23,923 nt of DNA from Paracoccaceae bacterium (GCA_020832725.1 JAFIEC010000331.1:1-23923), one strand, 5' to 3'; positions 1 through 8,663 are shown, numbered from the stretch's first letter. Numbers and translations: made by a program. The notes: generated by a model from the letters alone, not told the origin.

Positions 1-1261
1 GGTTGGGGGCGCCCGCCCCCCCGCCACGGCCGCCGGTGCCCTGGTGATTTCGGTGGCCCTGCAGATCATGTTGGCAGGGCGTGTCCTGGCCCTGCGCGAG
101 CCGATCCTGCGGTTGCTCGGCGCCGAGGGCGTGGCCTTCGAGGTGGCCAGCCGGTTTCTGCTGATCTCGCTGCTGTCGCTGCCGATGATGGCATTCGGGA
201 TGGTGGCTGCCGCGATCCTGCGGTCTTTGGGCGATGCATGGCGGGCCATGATGGTCACGGTTCTCGCGGGGGCGGTGGCGATGCTGGTGGACCCGTTCCT
301 GATCCTCAGCACCGAGAGCGTCTTTGGCTATCGCCTGCCGTTCACGCTTGGCATGGGCCTCGGTGCGGATGGGGCTGCCTTTGGGCTCTGGGTCAGCCGG
401 ATCGCGATGGCCCTGATGGGGCTGTGGTTCGTGATCGGTGTGCACGACATGCTGGCGCTGCCCCGCTGGCGGCATGTGCGCGAGATGTCGCGCCCGTTCT
501 TCCGTATCGCCCTGCCTGCAGCGGCGACGCAGCTTTCCACCCCCGTGGGCAATTTCATCCTGACGGGACTTGTGGCCATCTATGGCGACGCGGCGGTCGC
601 GGGCTGGTCGGTGATGTCTCGTCTGATGGTTCTGACCTTTGGCGGGCTGTTCGCGTTGTCGGGTGCGATCGGCGGGATCATCGGGCAGAACTACGGCGCC
701 CGGCTTCTGCCGCGGGTACGCCAGACGTTCCGCTCGGCGCTGCTGTTCTGCAGTTTCTACACGCTGGCGGCCTGGGGGCTTCTGGCGCTCGCCTCGCCGG
801 TGATCCTGTCGCTCTTCGGGCTGACGGGAACAGCTGCGGATGTCGTGCTGGCCTTTACCCGGCTGGCCGCAGCGGGCTTTTTCTTCAATGGGGCGCTGTT
901 CGTGGCCAATGCGACATTCAACAACCTGGGCCGGCCGCTGTGGTCCACCGCACTCAACTGGTTGCGGGATGCGGTGATGATCCTGCCCTTTGCATGGCTG
1001 CTCGGGCAGATGCTGGGCGCGCCGGGAGTGGTCTATGGTCAGGCGCTGGCAGGCGTGGTGGTGGGCAGCATCGCGGTGCTGGTGGCGTGGCGTTTCATGA
1101 ACAGATTGCAATTGCCGCCCCTTGCGGGGCCGGGCGTGGGGCAGGCCGAGGGTCTGCCACCTGTTCCGCCCCCCGGTGCGCCAAGCGCCCGCGCCGCGAT
1201 TGCGCTGGCACCTGCAGCAGATACGCGCAGGCGGCTTGCCCCGCGCGACCGGGGCACCTAA
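1..1261 (+). CDS. MATE family multidrug/metabolite efflux transporter (5' partial)
   Basis: The reading frame is open from base 2, so the start lies before the window and about 420 C-terminal residues are visible. The protein is almost entirely hydrophobic helices with short loops and looks like the bulk of a 12-helix MATE (MOP superfamily) antiporter, which exports cationic drugs or metabolites using Na+ or H+ gradients. Family-like stretches include the loop with LRSLGDAWRAMMVT followed by DPFLI, and in the second half LTGLVAIYGDAAVAGWSVMSR and GGIIGQNYGAR. The last 45 or so residues form a Pro/Ala/Arg-rich cytoplasmic tail. msrA follows after 39 bases on the same strand and may be co-transcribed. 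The substrate cannot be told from sequence. Confidence 0.88.
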   Translation, partial: VGGARPPATAAGALVISVALQIMLAGRVLALREPILRLLGAEGVAFEVASRFLLISLLSLPMMAFGMVAAAILRSLGDAWRAMMVTVLAGAVAMLVDPFLILSTESVFGYRLPFTLGMGLGADGAAFGLWVSRIAMALMGLWFVIGVHDMLALPRWRHVREMSRPFFRIALPAAATQLSTPVGNFILTGLVAIYGDAAVAGWSVMSRLMVLTFGGLFALSGAIGGIIGQNYGARLLPRVRQTFRSALLFCSFYTLAAWGLLALASPVILSLFGLTGTAADVVLAFTRLAAAGFFFNGALFVANATFNNLGRPLWSTALNWLRDAVMILPFAWLLGQMLGAPGVVYGQALAGVVVGSIAVLVAWRFMNRLQLPPLAGPGVGQAEGLPPVPPPGAPSARAAIALAPAADTRRRLAPRDRGT

Positions 1262-1300
1262 TTCTGCAACAGGCGTTCCGCCGCAAGCACAGGAGATGGC

Positions 1301-1951
1301 ATGTTCGGTTTCATGCGCAAGAAGCTGGAAATCCCCGCGCCCGACGAGGCCCTGCCGGGGCGTGACACGCCCATCCCGACGGCGGAGAGCCATTTCGTCT
1401 CGGGTCGACCGCTGAAGGGCCCGGTTCCCGACGGGATGGCCCAGGTGATGGTCGGCATGGGCTGTTTCTGGGGGGTGGAGCGGCTCTTCTGGCAGGTGCC
1501 CGGTGTGTGGGTCACAGCGGTAGGCTATGCTGCGGGTCACACTCCCAACCCCACCTATGAGGAAGTCTGCTCCGGGCGGACGGGCCATAACGAGGTGGTC
1601 TGGATGATCTACGACCCCGCCGTTGTCAGCCTTGGCGCGCTGCTGCGGGTCTTCTGGGAGGGGCATGACCCGACCCAGGGCATGCGTCAGGGCAATGACG
1701 TGGGCACGCAATACCGCTCGGGCATCTACACCTATGACGCGGCGCAGATGCAGGAGGCGCTGGCCAGCCGCGAGGCCTATGCGGCACGGCTGCGCGCGGC
1801 GGGGCTCGATGCGGTCACGACCGAGATCCTGCCTGCCCCGGCGTTCTATTACGCCGAGGATTACCACCAGCAATATCTGACCAAAAACCCCCACGGCTAT
1901 TGCGGCCTGAGAGGCACCGGCGTTGCCTGTCCGGAGGGAGCGCCCGCCTGA
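1301..1951 (+). CDS. msrA: Peptide methionine-S-sulfoxide reductase MsrA
   Basis: The 216-residue protein reduces the S-epimer of methionine sulfoxide in proteins using thioredoxin. The signature GCFWG is at residues 54-58 with catalytic Cys55; GHNEVVW supplies Glu98. The C-terminal YCGLRGTGVAC contains Cys201 and Cys210 as resolving cysteines, as in three-cysteine MsrA enzymes such as that of E. coli. Length is normal for the family. There is no signal peptide, so it is cytoplasmic. The start has an AGGAG Shine-Dalgarno a few bases upstream. It follows the MATE gene on the same strand and converges on the sulfatase-like gene with only 8 bases between them. Confidence 0.96.
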   Translation: MFGFMRKKLEIPAPDEALPGRDTPIPTAESHFVSGRPLKGPVPDGMAQVMVGMGCFWGVERLFWQVPGVWVTAVGYAAGHTPNPTYEEVCSGRTGHNEVVWMIYDPAVVSLGALLRVFWEGHDPTQGMRQGNDVGTQYRSGIYTYDAAQMQEALASREAYAARLRAAGLDAVTTEILPAPAFYYAEDYHQQYLTKNPHGYCGLRGTGVACPEGAPA

Positions 1952-1954
1952 CGG

Positions 1955-1971
1955 GGGGCTCAGCCAGCCCC
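1955..1971. terminator. Small GC hairpin between convergent msrA and sulfatase-like gene
   Basis: Inverted repeat GGGGCT (1955-1960), loop CAGCC, AGCCCC (1966-1971), lying across the convergent 3' ends and including the last codons of the minus-strand gene. There is no T-tract on either side, so it is at best a weak bidirectional stop or an RNA 3'-end stabiliser. Confidence 0.28.
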
Positions 1972-3615
1972 GGGCGGTGTCAGGCCCAGATGGGCCTGCA
2001 CGTCGCCGTCCAGTTCGGAGCCGTCCCAGACCCCTACGTAGATGCCCTTGCGCCGGGAGCGACCGCGCCGCGCAACGATCTCGGAGTCGCTGATCGCGGT
2101 GCGCTGGGACATCCGCCGCGCCCAGGCAAAGAGCTGCCCATAGAGCCGCTGCCGTTCTTCCTCAAAGGCGGGATCGGCGCCAAGATCGACGTATTCGTCC
2201 GGGTCGGAGGCAAGGTCGAACAGCATCGGGCGCATGCCCCCTTCGGCATGCATCAACTTCCAGCGCCCGTCGAAGACCATGAACAGCCGCGCATCACGCG
2301 GGCTGACGCCCAGTCGTCCTGCCATGGGCGTTGAGGAATAGTCGTATTCGCTGATGACCACCTCACGCCAGCTTTCGGGCGGGCGACCCCGAAGCCAGGG
2401 CAGAAGCGAACGGCCCTCCAGGATGTGATCGGGCACGTCTCCGGCAACCGCCTCCACAAAGGTCGCGGCCAGGTCGATCGATTCAACCAGCGCATCCACC
2501 ACCGTGCCGCGGGTGGCGTCGGCCTCTGCCGAAGGGTCGTAGACGATCATGGGCACCCGGGCCGAGGCGTCGTGAAAGAGGTCCTTCTCGCCCAGCCAGT
2601 GATCGCCCAGGTAATCGCCGTGATCGGAGGTGAGCACGATCATCGTGTCCTCCATCCGGCCCTGCTCCTCCAACGCGTCGAGCAGGCGGCCCAGATGGTC
2701 GTCGCATTGCTTCACGAGGCCCATATAGGCGGGGATCACCGTCTCGCGCACATCGTCGCGGGCAAAGGCGCGGCCGATCGGGTTGGACATGAAGGCGCCA
2801 TAGACGGGGTGGGGGTCTTCGCGCTCGCGGGGGTCGCGCCGCGCTGGCAGGACGTGGTTGTGCCCATACATCGCGTGATAGGGTGCAGGCACCACATAGG
2901 GCCAGTGCGGCTTGATATAGCTCAGGTGGCAAAGCCAGGGCCTGTCCGCGCCCTTCTCGGCCAGAAAATCCAGCATCCGGTCGGTGAGCCAGGGCGTTTC
3001 GCTGTGCTCCTCGCGGATGTTGGCGGGATGGCGGGCGTTCTGCATGAGCCAGCCAGAGGCGACGCGGCCGGCATCGTCGACGACGGCGTTTGCATTGTCC
3101 TGCCACGGATTGTCGCCGGGATAGCCCTGGGCCTTGAGCCATTCATTATAGGGGGAGCGGCGGGTGTCGTAGAAGCCGTCGGGCCCGCCCGACCACAGCC
3201 CGTCGTCCCGCAGCCACAGGTCGAACCCGCATTCGGCCACCCGCGCGCCGATCACGCTGTCGGGCGCGAGCCCAAGTCGCTCCATGCCCGCGCGGTCGGC
3301 GGCCATGTGGGTCTTGCCCACCAGCCAGACATCCATGCCATGCGGGCGCAGGTGATCGCCCAGCGTCATCTCTCCGACCTTGAGGGGGAAGTTGTTGAAC
3401 GCGGCCCCGTGAGAAGAGACATAGCGTCCCGTGTAGCAACTCATCCTGCTGGATCCGCAGACCGGTGACTGCACAAAGGCCTTGTCAAAGCGCACGCCGC
3501 GGGCCGCCAGCCGGTCGAAATTCGGTGTCTGCAGCGAGGGGTGACCGGCACAGGAGAGGTAATCCCAGCGCAGCTGGTCATACATCACGAACAGGATGTT
3601 GCGGATCGTCCCCAT
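1960..3615 (-). CDS. Alkaline-phosphatase-superfamily sulfatase / phosphonate monoester hydrolase-like protein
   Basis: This 551-residue hydrolase belongs to the formylglycine-dependent arylsulfatase / phosphonate monoester hydrolase (PMH) group. The nucleophile region reads PVCGSSRMSCYTGRY with Cys53 expected to become formylglycine. Metal ligands are visible as Asp13-Gln14 (MYDQLRWD) and Asp331-His332 (SDHGDYLGDH), with Lys344 following. The Asp-Gln pair resembles PMH enzymes of Rhizobium and Burkholderia rather than Asp-Asp sulfatases. The usual CxPSR is CGSSR here, with Ser replacing Pro. No signal peptide is visible, so it is probably cytoplasmic. The ATG has GAGAGG upstream and lies 9 bases after the hpaI stop, making it the last gene of the hpa operon. 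Substrate unknown: an aryl sulfate, phosphodiester or phosphonate ester are all possible. Confidence 0.88.
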   Translation of the reverse strand: MGTIRNILFVMYDQLRWDYLSCAGHPSLQTPNFDRLAARGVRFDKAFVQSPVCGSSRMSCYTGRYVSSHGAAFNNFPLKVGEMTLGDHLRPHGMDVWLVGKTHMAADRAGMERLGLAPDSVIGARVAECGFDLWLRDDGLWSGGPDGFYDTRRSPYNEWLKAQGYPGDNPWQDNANAVVDDAGRVASGWLMQNARHPANIREEHSETPWLTDRMLDFLAEKGADRPWLCHLSYIKPHWPYVVPAPYHAMYGHNHVLPARRDPREREDPHPVYGAFMSNPIGRAFARDDVRETVIPAYMGLVKQCDDHLGRLLDALEEQGRMEDTMIVLTSDHGDYLGDHWLGEKDLFHDASARVPMIVYDPSAEADATRGTVVDALVESIDLAATFVEAVAGDVPDHILEGRSLLPWLRGRPPESWREVVISEYDYSSTPMAGRLGVSPRDARLFMVFDGRWKLMHAEGGMRPMLFDLASDPDEYVDLGADPAFEEERQRLYGQLFAWARRMSQRTAISDSEIVARRGRSRRKGIYVGVWDGSELDGDVQAHLGLTPPGAG

Positions 3616-3624
3616 GCCGTCCTC

Positions 3625-4392
3625 TCAGCGCATCGCGGCGGACAGCCTGCGTGCAGCGGTGGCCAGCAACTGGGCATCGGCCCCCACGCCGACAAAGGCG
3701 ACCCCGGCCTCCAGATAGCGCCGGCCCTGTTCGGGGTCAAAGGTCAGCACGCCCGCAGCCTTGCCGGCGGCCGCGATCCGGGCATGGCAATCCTCGATCA
3801 CCGCCTGAACCTCCGGCACCCCATAACGGCCCGGATAGCCCATGTCGGCGGCGAGGTCGGCAGGCCCGATGAAGACGGCATCCACCTCCTCGACGCCGAG
3901 GATCTCGTCCAGCGCCGCCACACCCGCCCGGCTTTCGACCTGCACGATCAGGCAGGTCTCGGCATTGGCGGTGGTCACATAATCGGGTGCCGCGCCATAA
4001 CCCGAGGCCCGCGCCAGCGTCGCACCCACCCCGCGCACCCCCTCGGGCGGATAGCGCATCGCGCGCACCATCTTCCGCGCCTGCTCGGCGCTTTCGACCA
4101 TGGGCACGAGGATCGTCTGAACGCCGATGTCGAGCACCTGCTTGACCATCCAGACCCGCGCCTCGGGGATGCGCACGATCGGATGCGCTCCGGCCCCGGC
4201 GGCGGCCACCGCGCGCACCTGCCCCAGGATGGAGGGCATGTCCCAGGCGGAATGTTCGCCATCGATCACCACCCAGTCAAACCCCGCACCGGCGCAAAGC
4301 TCGGCGACATCGGGGCTGGTCAGCGCAAGCCACAGGCCGATCTGCTGGCGCGCGCCAAGGGCCGCCTTGAAGCTGTTAGTGGGGGCGGGCAT
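3625..4392 (-). CDS. hpaI: 4-hydroxy-2-oxoheptane-1,7-dioate aldolase (HpcH/HpaI family)
   Basis: The 255-residue class II (divalent-metal) aldolase cleaves 4-hydroxy-2-oxoheptanedioate to pyruvate and succinic semialdehyde, the last step of homoprotocatechuate meta-cleavage. Family residues are visible: His47 in VIDGEHS, Arg74 in IVRIP, metal ligands Glu153 (QVES) and Asp179 (GPADLA), close to the numbering of E. coli HpaI (His45, Arg70, Glu149, Asp175). Start ATG has GAGGAG upstream. It lies 9 bases downstream of hpaH and 9 bases upstream of the sulfatase-like gene. Such aldolases are promiscuous for aldehydes, so operon context is what fixes the role. Confidence 0.93.
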   Translation of the reverse strand: MPAPTNSFKAALGARQQIGLWLALTSPDVAELCAGAGFDWVVIDGEHSAWDMPSILGQVRAVAAAGAGAHPIVRIPEARVWMVKQVLDIGVQTILVPMVESAEQARKMVRAMRYPPEGVRGVGATLARASGYGAAPDYVTTANAETCLIVQVESRAGVAALDEILGVEEVDAVFIGPADLAADMGYPGRYGVPEVQAVIEDCHARIAAAGKAAGVLTFDPEQGRRYLEAGVAFVGVGADAQLLATAARRLSAAMR

Positions 4393-4401
4393 GGTATCTC
4401 C

Positions 4402-5202
4402 TCAGGCGAAATGCAGGCCGACTGTGCCCAGAGGGCCGAAATCGGCGGTGATCGTGGTGCCATGGGGGCATTCCACGGGGCGGATGAACGAGCCCGAAAG
4501 CACGACCTCCCCAGCTTCCAGCCCCTGACCATAAAGCGCAAGGCGGTTGGCCAGCCATGCGATACCGGTCGCCGGGTGGCCCAGCACCCCCGCCCCCAGC
4601 CCGGTTTCCTCGACGACCGCGTTGCGTGACACGATGGCCCCTGCCCAGCGCAGGTCAAGCGCGTCGGGCCGCATGGGCCGCCCGCCCAGCGCGATGCCGG
4701 CATTGGCCGCATTGTCCGAGATGGTGTCGAGCACATTGCGCATCGTCCCCGTCTCGGGGTCCTTGCGCAGGATGCGGGTGTCGAGGATTTCGATGGCGGG
4801 GACCACGAAGTCGGTGGCGTTCAGCACATCGGTGAAGCTCACGTTGGGGCCGCGCAGGGGCCGGGACATGACGAAGGCGATCTCTGCCTCGATCCGAGGC
4901 TGGATAAAGCGGTCGGCCGGTACCGTGGCCCCGTCGCCAAAGGCCATGTCGTCGAGCAGCACCCCCGAGTCGGGCGTCTCGATCTGCAGGGCGTCCTGCA
5001 TGGCACGGCTGGTCAGCCCGATCTTCCAGCCGATCTGCCGCCGCCCCGCCGACAGCTTGCGCCGCACCCAGGCGTCCTGCACCGCATAGGCCTCGTCCAG
5101 GGTCATGCCCGGGTTGGCCAGCGACAAGAGGCCGATCTGCCGGCGGCTGCGTTCCGCCTCGTCCAGCCGGTCGGCGGCCTGCGCGATCGCCTCGGGCGTC
5201 AT
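4402..5202 (-). CDS. hpaH: 2-oxo-hept-4-ene-1,7-dioate hydratase
   Basis: The 266-residue protein belongs to the FAH-fold vinylpyruvate hydratase family (HpaH/MhpD) and hydrates 2-oxohept-4-enedioate for HpaI. Metal ligands Glu105 and Glu107 are seen in PRIEAEIAF, with Glu138 in VPAIEILDTR; GWKIGLTSRAMQ near residue 58 is typical. The frame stays open far upstream, but the start chosen is the ATG overlapping the stop of the preceding FAH gene (ATGA), which gives the normal family length. This implies translational coupling. Next gene downstream is hpaI. Confidence 0.93.
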   Translation of the reverse strand: MTPEAIAQAADRLDEAERSRRQIGLLSLANPGMTLDEAYAVQDAWVRRKLSAGRRQIGWKIGLTSRAMQDALQIETPDSGVLLDDMAFGDGATVPADRFIQPRIEAEIAFVMSRPLRGPNVSFTDVLNATDFVVPAIEILDTRILRKDPETGTMRNVLDTISDNAANAGIALGGRPMRPDALDLRWAGAIVSRNAVVEETGLGAGVLGHPATGIAWLANRLALYGQGLEAGEVVLSGSFIRPVECPHGTTITADFGPLGTVGLHFA

Positions 5203-6080
5203 GCCTCGTCCCTCACCCCGTTGCGCAGGGTTCCGATCCCCTCGGCCGAGACCTCGATCACATCGCCGGGTTTCAGCCACAGGGGCGGGTCGTGGCGCGC
5301 GCCGGCGCCGGTGGGCGTTCCGGTCACGATCACGTCGCCGGGAACCAGCGTCGTGAACGTCGAGACATATTCCACGATCTTGCGGAAGGAGAAAATCATC
5401 CGGCTGGTCCGGTCGTCCTGGCGCAGCGCGCCGTTGACATGGGTGGTCAGGCGGATGTCTGCGATCTGTGCCTCGTCCTGATAGGGGACAAGCCAGGGCC
5501 CGATGCTGCCCGAGCCGTCGAAATTCTTGCCCTGGGTCACGTTGAACTTGGCATGGCGCACCCAGTCGCGCAGCGTGCCCTCGTTGCACAGGCTCAGCGC
5601 CGCGATGTGCTCCAGTGCGCGGGCCTGGGGGATGTGGCGACCGGGCTTGCCGATCACGATGACGATCTCGCCCTCGTAATCCAGCTGCTCGCTGGCGCGT
5701 GGCCGGGTGAGCGGCACCTCGTGGCCCACGAAGGACCGCGCAAAGCGCGGAAACAGCGACGGGTTGGGCGGGGCCGTCTGGCCATCCTTGTATTCGGCGT
5801 TCCGGTCGGGAAAGTTGACGCCCACGCAGATGATCTTTTCCGGTGCGGGAATGGGGATGTCCCATTCCACGTCAGCAGGGTCGATGTCGGGGGAAAGGGC
5901 CGCTCCCGCCTCGGCCAGCGCCGTCAGCCGGCCCTGTTCGATGACCTCGCGCAGGGTCGGCATCTCGGCCCCGAAGCGGGCCGAAAGGTCCACAAGGCCG
6001 CTGTCGGTGACAAGTCCGTATCCCCGCCGCTCGCCGATACGATAGGCCGCCAGCCGGGGGCGTGTGATGGTCTCGCTCAT
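5199..6080 (-). CDS. hpaG: Fumarylacetoacetate hydrolase family protein, probable OPET decarboxylase / HHDD isomerase (HpaG-like)
   Basis: The 293-residue FAH-family enzyme has CVGVNFPDRNAEY at 85-97 and the metal-binding pair Glu136/Glu138 in LDYEGEIVIVIG, with TGTPTGAGARHDPP near the C-terminus. Position between hpaD and hpaH suggests decarboxylation of 5-oxopent-3-ene-1,2,5-tricarboxylate and isomerisation of the product. E. coli HpaG has two tandem FAH domains (about 430 residues); here there is only one, so either this single domain does both reactions or a partner exists elsewhere. The third metal ligand is usually Asp (NDVSxRD); this protein has Glu167 (CNEGTLRDW). The start is the ATG at 6080, with GAGAGG upstream, 8 bases after hpaD. 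The stop overlaps the hpaH start. Confidence 0.82.
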   Translation of the reverse strand: MSETITRPRLAAYRIGERRGYGLVTDSGLVDLSARFGAEMPTLREVIEQGRLTALAEAGAALSPDIDPADVEWDIPIPAPEKIICVGVNFPDRNAEYKDGQTAPPNPSLFPRFARSFVGHEVPLTRPRASEQLDYEGEIVIVIGKPGRHIPQARALEHIAALSLCNEGTLRDWVRHAKFNVTQGKNFDGSGSIGPWLVPYQDEAQIADIRLTTHVNGALRQDDRTSRMIFSFRKIVEYVSTFTTLVPGDVIVTGTPTGAGARHDPPLWLKPGDVIEVSAEGIGTLRNGVRDEA

Positions 6081-6088
6081 GGGGCCTC

Positions 6089-7069
6089 TCAGGGTGCGAC
6101 GATGGGCTGGGCGGAAAGATCTGCCGGGCGCGGGGTGATGCCCTCGAACAGGCTGCCCTCCTCGAACCACGACCGGGGCGCGGGTGCCCCCCACAGCGTC
6201 TGGCGCTGAGGGTCCTTCAGGTCCCAGTGGATGGGCTCGTGATCCGGGTCCACCGTCTGGTAGTCGGAGCAGTAGATTTCGATGCGGTGGCCATCCGGGT
6301 CGCGGATATACAGGAAGAAGGCATTCGAGATCCCGTGCCGCCCGGGCCCGCGCTCGATATTGGCGAGATAGCCCGTGGTCGACATCAGATCGAGCAGGTC
6401 GATGATGTTGAGCGGGGTCGGCACCCAGAAGGCGGTATGATGCAGCCGCGGCCCCAGCCCGTTGGTAAAGGCCATGTCGTGGACACCACCCTTGCGGTGC
6501 ATCCACGCGGCCCAGAGCTTCTTGCTCTCGTTGTCCTCGGTGTATTCGGTCACGCGAAAGCCGATGTCGTTGTAGAAGGCCACGGCTTCGTCGACATTGG
6601 GAGAGAAGCAGTTGAAGTGATCGATCCTGAGCGGCTTCACCCCGCGATACAGGGCGTATTGCTGGTGGATCGGGGGCAGTCGATCCATGCGCACATAGAA
6701 TTCCAGCGGCGTGCCCTGGGGGTCTCGCGTGGCCAGTGTACGGCCCTGGTTGGGCCGCTCCACCCATGCCACCGGCAGGCCGCGCCCTGCGAGGTATTCC
6801 GCAGCCCGATCGAGGTCGGGCTCGTCATAGAGCTTGAACGAAAGCGCCATGGCCCGGGGCTCCTTGCCCTCGACCAGACGGATGCAATGATGCCCGCGCT
6901 CATCCATCGCGCGCATGCACAGCGTGCCGTCGCCCTCGTGGGTGACCTGAAGGCCAAGCGTGTCGACATAGAACGCGCGGCTTGCAGCCAGATCGCTGAC
7001 CACGAAATCCACATGGCTCAGTCGTACGATGTTGAACGGCGGGTAGAGGTTCGGCGCGGGAACGGGCAT
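6089..7069 (-). CDS. hpaD: 3,4-dihydroxyphenylacetate (homoprotocatechuate) 2,3-dioxygenase
   Basis: The 326-residue type I (vicinal oxygen chelate) extradiol dioxygenase opens the homoprotocatechuate ring to 5-carboxymethyl-2-hydroxymuconate semialdehyde. It has two VOC modules, a degenerate N-terminal one (about 15-125) and a catalytic one (about 146-270). Iron ligands line up as His151 (RIDHFN), His211 (RLHHTAFW) and Glu264 (HRIEIY). Second-sphere His197, His245 and Tyr254 keep the spacing of the Brevibacterium fuscum enzyme (His155, His214, Glu267; His200, His248, Tyr257). It is therefore closer to the Brevibacterium HPCD type than to the unrelated type II LigB-fold E. coli HpaD. The ATG is preceded by AAAGGAG. 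It lies 70 bases downstream of hpaE. Confidence 0.93.
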   Translation of the reverse strand: MPVPAPNLYPPFNIVRLSHVDFVVSDLAASRAFYVDTLGLQVTHEGDGTLCMRAMDERGHHCIRLVEGKEPRAMALSFKLYDEPDLDRAAEYLAGRGLPVAWVERPNQGRTLATRDPQGTPLEFYVRMDRLPPIHQQYALYRGVKPLRIDHFNCFSPNVDEAVAFYNDIGFRVTEYTEDNESKKLWAAWMHRKGGVHDMAFTNGLGPRLHHTAFWVPTPLNIIDLLDLMSTTGYLANIERGPGRHGISNAFFLYIRDPDGHRIEIYCSDYQTVDPDHEPIHWDLKDPQRQTLWGAPAPRSWFEEGSLFEGITPRPADLSAQPIVAP

Positions 7070-7139
7070 CGGCGCTCCTTTCGGGTGAGATCGGTTGCAT
7101 GTCGGCGCGGTCTGGTCGCCCCTTTCGGGTCAGCGCCAC

Positions 7140-8663
7140 TCAGCCTCCCAGCCGGGGGATATTGTGGGCCCCGGTCGCAAGGCTGATGTTCTTTGTCTCC
7201 ATGTAGAAGTCGAAGGACCAATCCCCCCCGTCGCGGCCGATGCCGCTGGCCTTCATGCCACCGAAGGGAGCGGGCAGGTGGCGGACGTTTTCGGAATTCA
7301 CCCAGATCATGCCCGCCTCCAGCGCCTCGGTGATCCGCAGGGTGCGGGCAAGGTCGGATGTCCACAGGTATCCTGCAAGCCCATAGGGCACGTCATTCGC
7401 CATTCGCACTGCCTCCTCCTCGGTCTCGAAGGGGATCGCCGTGAGCACGGGGCCGAAGATTTCCTCCTGCGCGATGGCCATGTCGTTGCGCGCGCCGGTG
7501 AACAGGGTGGGCTGCACGAAGCAGCCCGCCTCCAGCCCCGGCCCGGTGGCCTTGGCCCCGCCGGTGGCGATGGTCGCCCCCTCGGCGCGGGCGGTCTCGA
7601 AATAGGAGAGGACCTTGCGCTCGTGCACCGGGTGGATCAGCGGGCCGACCACGGTTTTCGGATCGAGCGGGTGGCCCACGGGAATGCGCGCCGCGCGCTC
7701 GGCCACGCGGGCGCAGAAATCGTCATGGATCGAGGCTTCGACCAGCAGGCGCGAGGACGAGGTGCAGCGCTCGCCATTGAGCGAGTAGATCATGAAGACG
7801 GCGGCATCGACCGCGCGCTCGATGTCGGCATCGGCAAAGACGATCACCGGGTTCTTGCCGCCAAGTTCGAAATGGACGCGCTTGAGCGTGGGTGCCCCCT
7901 GGGCCATGATCATCGAGCCTGTGCGGCTTTCGCCGACGAAACTGATCGCCCGGATGGCCTCGTGCTCGGTCAGGGCGCGGCCCGCCTCTTCGCCAAGGCC
8001 GTGGACGGTGTTCCAGACGCCCGGGGGCAGGCCCGCCTCTTCGGCGATTTCCACCAGAAGTGTCGCGGTCAGCGGCGAGAACTCGGCGGGCTTGTGGACC
8101 ACCGTGCATCCCGATGCGAGCGCCGGTGCGATCTTCCAGGTCGACAGCATGAAGGGCGTGTTCCACGGCGTGATCACCCCGACCGGGCCAATCGGCGTGC
8201 GGCGGGTGATGTTCACCTGGCCCGGGGCGAACAGGCTCTGGCCATCCTGGGCGGAAGGTGCCTGATCGGCGAAGAACCGGAAGTTCTCGGCCCCTCGCAG
8301 GGCTGCCTTTGCCATGAATCGCAGCGCCTGGCCGGTATCGAGGCACTCGGTGAAGGCGATCTCTTCGGCGCGGGCCTCGATCGCATCGGCAATGGCGTGC
8401 AGCAGCTTGCGCCGCTTTGCCCCCGGCATGGCGCGCCATTCACCGAAAGCTGCGGCTGCGGCCTGTGCGGCCCGGTCGATTTCGGCACTCCCGCCGCGTG
8501 CGACCTGTGCCAGGGTGGCTCCGTCCACCGGCGAGACCGTCTCGAATGTCCGCCCGTCCGCCGAGGCGCATGACGTGCCAGCGATCCGGTGCAGGGCACC
8601 TTCGCGTTCGAACCGGGCCACATATTCCCTCGCCCGCTCCAGATTACGCTCGAGATCGCTCAT
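7140..8663 (-). CDS. hpaE: 5-carboxymethyl-2-hydroxymuconate-semialdehyde dehydrogenase
   Basis: The 507-residue NAD-dependent aldehyde dehydrogenase has catalytic Cys300 (NGERCTSSS), Glu266 (FELGGKNP), Asn168 (TPWNTPF), Lys191 (HKPAEFSP) and the cofactor-binding EEIFGPV near 400. It oxidises the HpaD ring-cleavage product to 5-carboxymethyl-2-hydroxymuconate. General ALDH features are certain; the specific substrate follows from its place as first gene of the hpaE-D-G-H-I operon, divergent from hpaF. Start ATG at 8663 follows a GGGAG Shine-Dalgarno. A TTAAC/GTTAA inverted repeat sits about 25 bases upstream. Confidence 0.93.
   Translation of the reverse strand: MSDLERNLERAREYVARFEREGALHRIAGTSCASADGRTFETVSPVDGATLAQVARGGSAEIDRAAQAAAAAFGEWRAMPGAKRRKLLHAIADAIEARAEEIAFTECLDTGQALRFMAKAALRGAENFRFFADQAPSAQDGQSLFAPGQVNITRRTPIGPVGVITPWNTPFMLSTWKIAPALASGCTVVHKPAEFSPLTATLLVEIAEEAGLPPGVWNTVHGLGEEAGRALTEHEAIRAISFVGESRTGSMIMAQGAPTLKRVHFELGGKNPVIVFADADIERAVDAAVFMIYSLNGERCTSSSRLLVEASIHDDFCARVAERAARIPVGHPLDPKTVVGPLIHPVHERKVLSYFETARAEGATIATGGAKATGPGLEAGCFVQPTLFTGARNDMAIAQEEIFGPVLTAIPFETEEEAVRMANDVPYGLAGYLWTSDLARTLRITEALEAGMIWVNSENVRHLPAPFGGMKASGIGRDGGDWSFDFYMETKNISLATGAHNIPRLGG

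Noticed and set aside
4402..5865. Extending hpaH upstream to a 487-codon protein
   Set aside because: The extra N-terminal part is the shadow of the hpaG-like gene in another frame; the ATGA-overlap start gives the normal family length.
7077..7130. Direct repeat CCTTTCGGGT (7077 and 7121) between hpaE and hpaD
   Set aside because: Only 10 bases, one copy overlaps the hpaD Shine-Dalgarno; not enough to claim a regulatory element.
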